Positions 56,894 through 64,000 of a stretch of 64,000 nt of DNA are shown in pieces (position 1 is the first letter of the stretch; the number at the start of each line of letters is the position of its first letter). The notes under the pieces are model-generated. The model was not told the DNA's origin, searched no databases, and worked only from the letters and a program-made list of their open reading frames with translations. A program made the translations under genes and the position numbers. Source of the stretch: Rhizobium rhododendri (lineage in GTDB: Bacteria > Pseudomonadota > Alphaproteobacteria > Rhizobiales > Rhizobiaceae); contig NZ_CP117267.1 of assembly GCF_007000325.2 (NCBI RefSeq), positions 372,001-436,000 on the forward strand. Direction: 5' to 3'.

Positions 56894-57502
56894 TCAAAGC
56901 TGGCGAATGATGTCGCGGAGTTGTTCGTTGCGGGCGCCAAGCAGCAGGACGTTGCGGATTGCCGTTTGCGGATCGACGGTGCGAAACAATACGCCGTTGC
57001 CGCGCACGGCGCGGTTGATGCCAAGAGCCTTGTCATCGCTGCTCTGCATCTGCTCGACAGCGACCGCGAAGTACATGCGTGGATGCCGCTGGTCGATCTT
57101 GACGAAGCTGGCCTCACTGTCGTCGATCTCGGCGTAGAAATTGGCGATGTAGAAGGCCCAGCTGACATTCTTGTATTCGGCAAACTGCGTTCGTGACGCC
57201 GTCACGTGGCAGTAGCCGAGGTGCGGCCTTTCGGCGAGTGTCCGGTGAAAGACCAGTTTTGGAAATTGGATCGACCTGTGGAAGCCGTTCAGCCGCTCGT
57301 GCGTCTTTTCGCCGGCGGCCTGCAGACGGAGTGCGGTGCGCTCGGCGACGGCATCGTAGCTGAGATAGCGCCGGTCTTTTTCCCGCCTGTCCTTTTCGCG
57401 CGTGATGCGGCCGGTCCGCAGGAACTCGCTGTGGATGGCAGCCGGGGCTGGCGGCTGGACTGCGGCTTCTGCCTTGGCATCGAAATATCTGAGCTTGGCC
57501 AT
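56894..57502 (-). CDS. conserved hypothetical protein (DUF6656-like)
   Basis: A 202-residue soluble protein beginning MAKLRYFDAKAEAAVQPPAP. A conserved body includes YLSYDAVAERTALRLQAAGE, FHRSIQFPKLVFHRTLAERP and HPRMYFAVAVEQMQ. I believe similar proteins are widespread in Rhizobiaceae but recall only a DUF label and no function. Same strand as pip, 93 bases upstream, possibly cotranscribed. The longer frame to 57628 lacks homology. Confidence 0.6.
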   Translation of the reverse strand: MAKLRYFDAKAEAAVQPPAPAAIHSEFLRTGRITREKDRREKDRRYLSYDAVAERTALRLQAAGEKTHERLNGFHRSIQFPKLVFHRTLAERPHLGYCHVTASRTQFAEYKNVSWAFYIANFYAEIDDSEASFVKIDQRHPRMYFAVAVEQMQSSDDKALGINRAVRGNGVLFRTVDPQTAIRNVLLLGARNEQLRDIIRQL

Positions 57503-57634
57503 GCTGCGCGCTCGCGGTTCAAAATCGTACCTGCAGGCTACGCTGTCATCGTTAAGAACGCATGAAATCGCCTTCGCTACGGTGCTCCGCCCGCTATCTC
57601 CGGCTAAAACGTATTTGCGGCGTGCCAAGCGCCT

Positions 57635-57646
57635 TTATGTCGCAAA
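57635..57646 (+). promoter_or_regulatory. TGTCGC-type candidate regulator half-site, copy 1
   Basis: TTATGTCGCAAA. The TGTCGC core is the half-site described for AraC-family GATase1-type regulators (ArgR, GbdR, CdhR class) that control arginine, betaine and carnitine use. It lies about 480 bases upstream of gbcA. Confidence 0.3.
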
Positions 57647-57796
57647 CAGGCATTTGCTACCAGGCCGGTTTGAATGCGGAAGCGGTGCGTCTCCGTCCTC
57701 TATCCTCCATCGGTCGTAAACGCTTGTTCTGCAATGCATGCAGTCCCCACCGATGCGTATCTCGGGCGGCTTTTCCGCTGTCGTCAATTTCCGTGC

Positions 57797-57808
57797 TTAT
57801 GTCGCATA
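57797..57808 (+). promoter_or_regulatory. TGTCGC-type candidate regulator half-site, copy 2
   Basis: TTATGTCGCATA, sharing the 10-mer TTATGTCGCA with copy 1. A CGTCGTAA resembling a second half-site follows about 16 bases later. About 310 bases upstream of gbcA; a GbdR-like AraC regulator is the natural candidate, though its gene is not in this window. Confidence 0.35.
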
Positions 57809-58116
57809 GAAGCCACGTCGTAATCGGGCGCGATGTTTATATGGAGAAAGGTCGCAGGAGACCGTCCGCAAGAAGCGTTTTTCTGGCGGCGCGGTCGAAA
57901 ACGGCAGGAGGTCGGGGTCGGTAAAACGCCTCTGGTCGCAAGTCCGGAAAGGCGGCATGATGTTTCGTCAGGCGAATCTCGTGCTGGCGCGGTGTTTGAG
58001 GCAATGCGTTTTGAAATGGGCCGCAGTCGGCGGTCGAAAGGTCACAGGGCAGGCCGATCTCGGCTCGCTCCTATCATTTTATCCCGCTGGTCGGCGATAG
58101 GCACGAGGACATCAGG

Positions 58117-59361
58117 ATGGATATTCGCAACAGGATGCTGCGGCAGCTGAAGAACCGCCGCGAGGGATTCAGCCTCGAGCAGCCCTTCTATATCGATCAG
58201 GATTATTTCAAGATCGATATGGAGATGATCTATTATCGCGACTGGCTGTTCATGGGTCATGATTGCGAGGTGCCGCGTGCCGGCAACTACATCACCGCCC
58301 AGGTCGGCGAATATCCTATCGTCATCGTCCGTGGCCGCGACAAGGTCATCCGCGCTTTCCACAACAGCTGCCGCCATCGCGGCTCGCGCGTCTGCTCATC
58401 GGATCGCGGCTCTGCAGCCAAGCTCGTCTGTCCCTACCATCAGTGGACCTACGATCTCGACGGTTCGCTGCAGTTCGCCCGCCAGATGGCCGACAGCTTC
58501 GACAAAAGCCAGTACGGCCTGAAGCCTATCCATTGCGAAAGCGTGGCCGGCTATATCTTCATCTCGCTGGCGCAGACCGCACCTGACTTCCAGCCCGTTC
58601 GCGACAGCATCGCCCCCTACATGATGCCGCACCGCTTGAGCGAATCCAAGATCGCCTTCCAGAGCACCATCATCGAGAAGGGCAACTGGAAGCTGGTCTG
58701 GGAAAACAACCGCGAGTGCTATCACTGCGCCGCCAACCACCCCGAGCTCTGCCGTACCTATCCGGAAGCCCCGACTGCAACCGGCGTCCAGGGCGCCGGC
58801 GACGATCCGGTTATCGCTGCCCACTGGGCGCATTGCGAGGCCGGCGGCCTGCCGAGCGAGTTCAAGATGGACCCGACCGGCCAGTTCCGCGTCGCCCGCA
58901 TGCCGCTGATCGAGGGTGCCGAGAGCTACACCATGTCCGGCCAGCGCGCCGTCAAGAAGCCGCTTTCGGACGACGTCACCATGAGCAACATTGGCACGAT
59001 GCTGCTGTTCCACTATCCGTCCACCTGGAACCACATGCTGGTGGACCACGCGATCTCCTTCCGCGTGCTGCCGCTCAACGCCGAGGAAACCGCCGTCACA
59101 ACCAAGTGGCTGGTCCACAAGGATGCGGTCGAGGGCGTCGACTACAATCTCGAGGAACTGACCCACGTCTGGACCGAGACCAACGACCAGGACCGCCGCA
59201 TCGTCGAGGAAAATGCTTTCGGCATTCACTCCCCGGCCTATGAGCCCGGTCCTTACTCGGAGCTCCATGAAGGTGGCGTCGCACAGTTCGTCGAATGGTA
59301 CGCCGATTTCATGACGAGCCGGCTGCAGGGCGAGCAGGCCAAGCTTTCGGTCGTGGCCTGA
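58117..59361 (+). CDS. gbcA: glycine betaine monooxygenase, Rieske oxygenase subunit
   Basis: A 414-residue terminal oxygenase that demethylates glycine betaine to dimethylglycine. Rieske ligands are CRHRGSR and CPYHQWTY; the mononuclear iron site follows in NNRECYHCAANHPEL. Other parts closely match remembered GbcA: HKDAVEGVDYNLEEL, NDQDRRIVEENAFGI, PAYEPGPYSE. The next gene encodes its reductase, 2 bases downstream. This is the first step of betaine catabolism towards glycine and serine; the window lacks the following dimethylglycine and sarcosine steps. Confidence 0.87.
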   Translation: MDIRNRMLRQLKNRREGFSLEQPFYIDQDYFKIDMEMIYYRDWLFMGHDCEVPRAGNYITAQVGEYPIVIVRGRDKVIRAFHNSCRHRGSRVCSSDRGSAAKLVCPYHQWTYDLDGSLQFARQMADSFDKSQYGLKPIHCESVAGYIFISLAQTAPDFQPVRDSIAPYMMPHRLSESKIAFQSTIIEKGNWKLVWENNRECYHCAANHPELCRTYPEAPTATGVQGAGDDPVIAAHWAHCEAGGLPSEFKMDPTGQFRVARMPLIEGAESYTMSGQRAVKKPLSDDVTMSNIGTMLLFHYPSTWNHMLVDHAISFRVLPLNAEETAVTTKWLVHKDAVEGVDYNLEELTHVWTETNDQDRRIVEENAFGIHSPAYEPGPYSELHEGGVAQFVEWYADFMTSRLQGEQAKLSVVA

Positions 59362-59363
59362 GC

Positions 59364-60449
59364 ATGAGCGTAGCGGGAACAGCGCGTCACCTTCACCTCG
59401 ACCAGATGCAGCCCTGGAGCGACAGGCAGCACCTGCTCGAATGCCTGTCGGTGACGCCGGAGGCGCCCGATGTGATGACCTTCACGTTCCGCTCCGACAA
59501 GGACAACTGGTTCCGCTATCTGCCGGGCCAGTTCGTCACGCTGGAACTGCCGGTCGGGCCGGAGCCGCTAATGCGGACCTACACGCTGTCGTCCACCCCG
59601 ACGCGGCCGTTTTCGGTCGCCGTCACCGTCAAAGCGCAGAAGGACAGCATCGGCACGCGCTGGATGTTCGACAACCTGAAGCCTGGCATGCGTATCCGCG
59701 CCTTCGGGCCGCTCGGCGATTTCACCCATATCCGCCATCCCGGCGAAAAATACCTGTTCATCTCGGCCGGTTCCGGGATCACGCCGATGATGTCGATGAC
59801 GCGCTACATGAGCGATGTCGCACCGCTTTCCGATATCTCGTTCATCAATTGCGCTCGTGGCCCCTCGGAAATCGTCTTCCGCTCGGAGCTTGAATATCTC
59901 GCCCGTTTCATGCCCAACCTCAATCTCGGCTTCATCGTCGAGGAGCGCGGCCAGATGGAGCTGTGGTCCGGCCTGCGCGGCCGCATCGACAAGGCGAAGA
60001 TCGCGCTGCTTGCCCATGATTTCCTCGACCGCACTGTGTTCTGCTGCGGCCCCGACATGTTCATGAACTTCGTCAGCTCCAGCATCGAGGCTGCCGGCTT
60101 CGACATGAGCCGCTACCACCAGGAAAGCTTCCGCCCGGCCTCTGCCGATCTCGAGCCTGAACCGGCCGTGGGCGCGGACGGCGAGGTCGCGACTTCGATC
60201 CGCTTCACCATGGCCGGCAAGGATGTGGCCTGCGCGCCCGGCCAGACCATCCTGCAGGCCGCCCGTGGCGCCGGCATCCGCATCGGTGCCGCCTGCGAAT
60301 CCGGCCTCTGCGGCACGTGCAAGGTGATGAAGCTCTCCGGCGATGTCGAGATGAACCATAATGGCGGCATCCTCGACGACGAGATCGACGAGGGCTACAT
60401 CCTCGCCTGCTGCTCTCGCCCGAAGACGGACGTCCAGATCGAAGCCTAA
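59364..60449 (+). CDS. gbcB: glycine betaine monooxygenase reductase subunit
   Basis: A 361-residue electron-transfer protein: FAD-binding domain (about 40-140, LMRTYTLSSTPTRP), NAD-binding domain (about 140-260, YLFISAGSGITPMMSM, FCCGPDMFMNF), and a C-terminal [2Fe-2S] ferredoxin domain (about 270-361, CESGLCGTCKVMKL with a later Cys in LACCSRP). It passes NADH electrons to GbcA. The ATG at 59364 follows the gbcA stop by 2 bases; the frame open to 59295 is inside gbcA. Confidence 0.9.
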   Translation: MSVAGTARHLHLDQMQPWSDRQHLLECLSVTPEAPDVMTFTFRSDKDNWFRYLPGQFVTLELPVGPEPLMRTYTLSSTPTRPFSVAVTVKAQKDSIGTRWMFDNLKPGMRIRAFGPLGDFTHIRHPGEKYLFISAGSGITPMMSMTRYMSDVAPLSDISFINCARGPSEIVFRSELEYLARFMPNLNLGFIVEERGQMELWSGLRGRIDKAKIALLAHDFLDRTVFCCGPDMFMNFVSSSIEAAGFDMSRYHQESFRPASADLEPEPAVGADGEVATSIRFTMAGKDVACAPGQTILQAARGAGIRIGAACESGLCGTCKVMKLSGDVEMNHNGGILDDEIDEGYILACCSRPKTDVQIEA

Positions 60450-60461
60450 GCGCAAAGCTCG

Positions 60462-61394
60462 TCAGAAATCCTGATAGTTCAGCGCGGTGACCTGCATTTT
60501 CGCTGCCGGGCCCGGTGCCGATGCCAGCATCGACGGTGTATCGATGCGCGGCGGCACGAGCTCTCCCTGCGGCCATATCCTTGCCAGCTGCGTCTTGGTC
60601 ATCGATGCCATGTTCACATCGATATCCGGTAAAGTCCCGGCCACGCGGTACGGGCAGCGGCGCGTGGAGCAATTGTCGGCGGAGGAGAACTGCCACATCG
60701 CATAGTCAGTCCAGTTGCCGAGCGGAAACGTGCCTTCGACGTCGGGCTTGTAGCGCGCGTACCAGAGCGGCAGGCGCGACAGGATCTGGTAGTCGCTGCG
60801 GTGGTCGGCGATGAATCTCGCGACCACATCGTTGGCATAGAGGATCGGGTAGCGCCCGGTGCGCTCCTTGATATGGATCGCGAAGATCTGGGCGTCGGCC
60901 GGCGACATGAACTGTTGCGGATCTAGCCCGTCGATGTCGAGCACCATAAGCTCGTCCGCCTTCGGGTCGGCGTAATCGAGGAAATGGTTTGCCTGGTCGA
61001 TGGGGTTGCCGGGACGGCCGAGGTGGTAGGCGCCCCACAACATGCCGTTCGATTTGGCGATGAGCCGCCGGGTGCGAAAGAGCTCGCGGCTGACGGCATA
61101 TTTGCGCCACATCGTCTTGCAGTGACCGACCGTATCGCCGGAATGGTCGCTCGTTTTGCAGGCGTAATCTTCCGGCAATCCATCGGAGGCCTTCGAGACA
61201 AAACCACTGATGCGCGTGTCCTGCAGCAGCGCATCCCAGTCGATGCTGTTCAGCTCGTAGGCGTCTATGATGAGCGCGTGTTCGGGATCGTTCCAGGGCT
61301 GGCGTTCGCCGGCCAGCGCCAGCCTGTTTTGCGCCGGCAGCGCCAGGATCAGAAGAGAACCGATAATCAGGTTGAGAACTGTTCGCTTTCCCAT
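60462..61394 (-). CDS. exported GH25-family lysozyme-like protein
   Basis: A 310-residue protein with a signal peptide (LIIGSLLILALPAQNRLALA) and a GH25 (lysozyme/muramidase) domain: IDAYELNSIDWDALL, GMLWGAYHLGRPGN, ELMVLDIDGLD and PILYANDVVARF. In most GH25 enzymes the catalytic pair is D-x-E; here the corresponding stretch reads LDIDGLD, an Asp in the Glu position, so full activity is uncertain. It is divergent from a BA14K gene and its start lies 27-41 bases from a CtrA-type box. Confidence 0.85.
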   Translation of the reverse strand: MGKRTVLNLIIGSLLILALPAQNRLALAGERQPWNDPEHALIIDAYELNSIDWDALLQDTRISGFVSKASDGLPEDYACKTSDHSGDTVGHCKTMWRKYAVSRELFRTRRLIAKSNGMLWGAYHLGRPGNPIDQANHFLDYADPKADELMVLDIDGLDPQQFMSPADAQIFAIHIKERTGRYPILYANDVVARFIADHRSDYQILSRLPLWYARYKPDVEGTFPLGNWTDYAMWQFSSADNCSTRRCPYRVAGTLPDIDVNMASMTKTQLARIWPQGELVPPRIDTPSMLASAPGPAAKMQVTALNYQDF

Positions 61395-61420
61395 GGTCTG
61401 TCAAGGGTAGGCGCATATGG

Positions 61421-61435
61421 TTAATGCGCCGTTAA
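61421..61435. promoter_or_regulatory. CtrA box (TTAA-N7-TTAA)
   Basis: TTAATGCGCCGTTAA is an exact TTAA-N7-TTAA, the full binding site of the cell-cycle master regulator CtrA in alphaproteobacteria. It sits between the leftward GH25 gene (start 61394) and the rightward BA14K gene (start 61540), close enough to control the first and possibly both. Confidence 0.55.
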
Positions 61436-61539
61436 GGGTTGCATGCTGCCCCGGCTGCGGGTGTGTCGGTGGGCTGAATTTGGAACTTTCCGCCCACAAG
61501 TTCGTTTATCGACACCAGATTTACGGATTGGAGACGAAA

Positions 61540-62016
61540 ATGTTCAAGATACGTACCAGAGCCGTCACGCTCGCTCTTGCAGCAGCAGTTGCTGTAACGA
61601 GTTTTACCCCGTCCTTCGCGCTGCCGATGCCATCCGTATCGGCGGCCCAGCCAGCAGTTTCCGGCGCGGCGTCTTCTGATGTCCAGCAGGTGCAATACTG
61701 GCGCCATCGGGGCGGCGGCTACTACAGAGGCGGCTATGGACGCGGTTACTACGGCGGCTATCGCGGATACCATGGATACCGCCACGGCTACCGTTACCAC
61801 GATGGCTACTGGTTCCCTCTGGCAGCCTTCGGCGCCGGTGCGCTGATCGGCGGCGCTATCGCCAGCGAGCCTCGCACCTACGCGCGCCCCGCGGCTGGCA
61901 TCAATCCACGCCATTACGAGTGGTGCGCCAACCGCTATCGCTCGTATCGTGGCTACGACAACACCTTCCAGCCGAACCACGGCCCACGCCAGCAGTGCCT
62001 GTCGCCGTTTTATTGA
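61540..62016 (+). CDS. BA14K family protein
   Basis: A 158-residue protein with a signal peptide (RAVTLALAAAVAVTSF, cleavage near SFALP), a Gly/Tyr/Arg-rich middle (YYRGGYGRGYYGGYRGY) and a C-terminal BA14K domain HYEWCANRYRSYRGYDNTF with the Trp-Cys-x5-Tyr-Arg-Ser-Tyr pattern. Such proteins are periplasmic or surface exposed, first described as a Brucella immunoreactive lectin-like protein. ATG at 61540 has GGAGACG upstream. Confidence 0.82.
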   Translation: MFKIRTRAVTLALAAAVAVTSFTPSFALPMPSVSAAQPAVSGAASSDVQQVQYWRHRGGGYYRGGYGRGYYGGYRGYHGYRHGYRYHDGYWFPLAAFGAGALIGGAIASEPRTYARPAAGINPRHYEWCANRYRSYRGYDNTFQPNHGPRQQCLSPFY

Positions 62017-62040
62017 TAGCCATGTGATCAGACTGCAAAG

Positions 62041-62066
62041 TGCCCGGTTAACAGCCGGGCATTTTT
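62041..62066 (+). terminator. intrinsic terminator after the BA14K gene
   Basis: TGCCCGG (62041-62047) and CCGGGCA (62055-62061) with a 7-base loop, followed by TTTTT. A clear rho-independent terminator 25 bases past the stop. Confidence 0.85.
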
Positions 62067-62072
62067 CATGCG

Positions 62073-63071
62073 CTACAGAATGCGAACCCGCCTCAGCAGC
62101 CACCAGGCGAGCAGGATGGACGCTCCGATGATCGCGACCGCATAGGCAGTCCCGTGCTCGCTGCTGGCAAAGGGCAGGGCGGTTGTGTTCATGCCGAAAA
62201 AGCCGGTTACCAGCGTTGGCGGCAAGAGGAAGGCCGTCATCAGCGACAGGATGTAGAGATGCCGGTTCGTCTCCGAGGAGAGCTTCGAATCGATTTCCTC
62301 GTGCAGCAGTCGCGCCCGCTCCTGTAGCGCGTATACATCGTGGTCCACAGTCTCCAGCCGCGTCGTCAGCCGCCCCGCCACGTCGTCGAAACCATCGGGC
62401 ATCTCGTCGTCGTCGGAAGCCGCTGCCCGGCGCATGAGAGACAGGATGGTGCGCAGGTGCCGATGGACGCGGACGATGGTGCGCCGTACCGGAGCCAGCC
62501 GCCGCCGCTCGTCGCGAAAAGTGGCATCGTAGACCACGTCTTCGATCTGGTTCATTTCCTCCGTGGTCTCGATGACCAGCGCGATCAGCGTCCGCTGGAA
62601 CTCGACGACCAGCGCCTCGAAGATATCCAGCGGCCGATGAAAGCGCGCCGGGTTCTTTTCGATGGTGGCGCGCACCCGCTCGACGCTGCGCAAGGGCTGC
62701 AGGCGCGTGGTGATGATGAAGCGCTCGGAGATGGCAAAGTGCAGCCAGCCGATGTCGCGCGTATCCTGGTCGAAATCGAGCTGGAAATCCACCAGCGTGC
62801 CGAAGATCACCTTCTCGTCGACGGTGATGGTCGCGTGCGTATCATGCGTCGTCAGGGCTTGACGCATATCGTCGGTAAGGCCAGGGAAGTCTTCCAGAAA
62901 CGCAGCGACACGGGCATCGACGAGATTGAGATGCAGCCAGACGAAGCCCTCCAGCGACATGAGGGCAGAGCGTTCGATGGTGTCGGGGAGGCGCTCGGAT
63001 TGACCTCTATCGGGCGAAAGGTGGTGTGCCCAGACAAAGCCCGGGATGGTCGGATTGAATATTGTCGTCAT
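62073..63071 (-). CDS. CorA-superfamily (ZntB-like) divalent cation transporter
   Basis: A 332-residue protein of the CorA superfamily with a long cytoplasmic N-terminal domain and two C-terminal membrane helices carrying the signature FFGMNTTALPF and LLPPTLVTGFFGMN. The GMNTTALPF form rather than GMNFEHMPEL places it with the ZntB/CorA-like exporters or importers of zinc, distinct from the CorA at 5769. Convergent with the BA14K gene across its terminator. Confidence 0.83.
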   Translation of the reverse strand: MTTIFNPTIPGFVWAHHLSPDRGQSERLPDTIERSALMSLEGFVWLHLNLVDARVAAFLEDFPGLTDDMRQALTTHDTHATITVDEKVIFGTLVDFQLDFDQDTRDIGWLHFAISERFIITTRLQPLRSVERVRATIEKNPARFHRPLDIFEALVVEFQRTLIALVIETTEEMNQIEDVVYDATFRDERRRLAPVRRTIVRVHRHLRTILSLMRRAAASDDDEMPDGFDDVAGRLTTRLETVDHDVYALQERARLLHEEIDSKLSSETNRHLYILSLMTAFLLPPTLVTGFFGMNTTALPFASSEHGTAYAVAIIGASILLAWWLLRRVRIL

Positions 63072-63207
63072 GCTGCATCGCCGTTTAAGGTAAACATGTG
63101 CATAGGCCCTGCTTGTGACAGCTTCTTAGCAGCTGCGCGACCCACCTGCAGGAAAAAACGCCGGCCGGAGGTGGTCGGCAGCATCGGCATGATCGGGAGG
63201 AGACCGA

Positions 63208-64000
63208 ATGTACAAGGCGCCTGTCGCGGAAATCGCGTTCACGCTTCGCCACGTGGCCGGGCTGGACCAGGCCATCGAAATTGGCTCGGTCGGTGATCTC
63301 AGTGCCGATCTCGCCGACGCCATCCTTGAGGAGGCAGCCCGCTTCACCGACAACGAAATCGTACCGTTGGCGGCCATCGGCGACACCGAGGGCGCGCGAC
63401 TGGTCGACGGCGTAGTCGTTCTCCCCAAAGGCTGGCCGAAACTCTATCGCGACTGGGCGGCCGGCGGCTGGAACGGCCTGACGGCATCGCCGGAATTCGG
63501 CGGTCAGGGTCTGCCGCAAATGCTGAATGTCGCCACGCTGGAAATGTGGAACGGCGCATCGATGGCCTTCGGCCTGGCGCCGACGCTGACGATGGGCGCC
63601 ATCGAGGCCCTGTCGGCCCATGGCAGTCCGGCGTTGAAGGATCGTTATCTCGCCCGCATGATCTCCGGCGAATGGACCGGCACCATGAACCTGACGGAGC
63701 CGCACGCCGGCTCCGACGTCGGGGCGCTGACCAGCCGTGCAGAACGCCACGAGGACGGCAGCTACCGCATTTTCGGCCAGAAGATCTACATCACCTGGGG
63801 CGATCACGACGCCGCCGACAACATCATCCATCTGGTACTCGCCCGGTTGCCCGATGCTCCCCCGGGCACGCGGGGCATATCACTGTTCCTGGTGCCGAAG
63901 TTCCTCGTCGGGGCGGACGGGTCGCTCGGTGCCCGCAACGATCTCTTCTGCCACTCGCTAGAGCACAAGCTCGGCATCCATGGCTCGCCGACCTGCACCA
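63208..64000 (+). CDS. acyl-CoA dehydrogenase, N-terminal part
   Basis: The first 264 codons of an acyl-CoA dehydrogenase of the larger type, starting MYKAPVAEIAFTLRHVAGL, which belongs to a DmdC/FadE-like subgroup. FAD/substrate segments MNLTEPHAGSDVGALTSRA and FGQKIYITWGDHD are visible. ATG at 63208 has GGGAGGAG upstream. The catalytic Glu region lies beyond the window edge. Probably first step of beta-oxidation of a fatty or methylthio-propionyl substrate; specificity unknown. Confidence 0.87.
   Translation, partial: MYKAPVAEIAFTLRHVAGLDQAIEIGSVGDLSADLADAILEEAARFTDNEIVPLAAIGDTEGARLVDGVVVLPKGWPKLYRDWAAGGWNGLTASPEFGGQGLPQMLNVATLEMWNGASMAFGLAPTLTMGAIEALSAHGSPALKDRYLARMISGEWTGTMNLTEPHAGSDVGALTSRAERHEDGSYRIFGQKIYITWGDHDAADNIIHLVLARLPDAPPGTRGISLFLVPKFLVGADGSLGARNDLFCHSLEHKLGIHGSPTCT

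Larger units (their letters stand above)
57503..58116. other. 614-base gap upstream of gbcA
   Basis: No gene is supported in the stretch between the hypothetical gene and gbcA. It contains two copies of TTATGTCGCA (see separate entries) and should hold the regulated gbcAB promoter. Confidence 0.5.

Noticed and set aside
1..64000. tRNA, rRNA, CRISPR arrays, insertion sequences or prophage genes
   Set aside because: Looked for by eye on both strands; no regularly spaced repeats, transposase, integrase, phage structural gene, or tRNA-like fold was recognised.

Overview
The window reads as a gene-dense, GC-rich chromosomal segment of an alphaproteobacterium of the family Rhizobiaceae (Rhizobium/Agrobacterium/Ensifer relatives); I cannot name the species. 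The evidence is the F0 ATP synthase order atpI-atpB-atpE-b'-b next to rnhB, several rhizobial-type hypothetical families (DUF6101, DUF1217, BA14K, a possible HPE1-like protein), polyprenyl-diphosphate synthase plus UbiA for a ubiquinone-10 type pathway, and regulatory motifs of alphaproteobacterial type (a GAAC-N7-GAAC SOS box and a TTAA-N7-TTAA CtrA box). No rRNA, tRNA, CRISPR array, insertion sequence or prophage was seen.

Layout. 1-2.9 kb: a sugar-acid catabolic operon (KDPGal aldolase, KDGal kinase, SDR dehydrogenase) facing a divergent IclR regulator. 3-8.7 kb: a LuxR solo, a possible sigma54-driven small RNA, an Mrp/ApbC Fe-S carrier ATPase, a CorA channel and a Kup potassium transporter. 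8.7-16 kb: a SleB-type cell wall hydrolase, the F0 operon, RNase HII, a PA0069-type radical SAM protein and a small glycosyltransferase that share a LexA-box promoter region. 15.5-21.1 kb: moaB, ispE, a large TPR protein and ispB, with DUF2007 and a TrmN6-like methyltransferase divergent from them. 21.1-27.6 kb: mntH with a Mur-like box, a P-loop-less ParA-like protein, a transglutaminase-like protein, an S49 peptidase and a ParDE-type toxin-antitoxin pair. 27.7-35.6 kb: glyQ and glyS, separated by LemA, an atypical EPSP synthase, a DUF2207 protein, and a DUF559 nuclease-fold gene embedded in REPIN-like palindromes.

35.6-46.9 kb: a histidine phosphatase, a Cache chemoreceptor, a small secreted protein, purD divergent from tex, a cyclopropane-fatty-acid synthase, MipA/OmpV, ubiA and DUF6101. 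47.2-57.5 kb: a large DUF1217 repeat protein, a membrane-anchor-less FtsK translocase, a D-2-hydroxyacid dehydrogenase with a threonylcarbamoyl-AMP synthase, a frameshifted beta-solenoid gene, proline iminopeptidase and an unknown gene. 58.1-64 kb: gbcA-gbcB for glycine betaine demethylation, a GH25 lysozyme divergent from a BA14K protein across a CtrA box, a ZntB-like CorA protein and the start of an acyl-CoA dehydrogenase.

Most genes are housekeeping. The parts that deserve attention are the DUF559/palindrome unit, the putative sigma54 sRNA with an anti-Shine-Dalgarno loop, the SOS box over the radical SAM gene, the degenerate ParA and the non-CP4-type EPSP synthase. All functional statements come from reading the sequence and remembered family knowledge; no database search was run.
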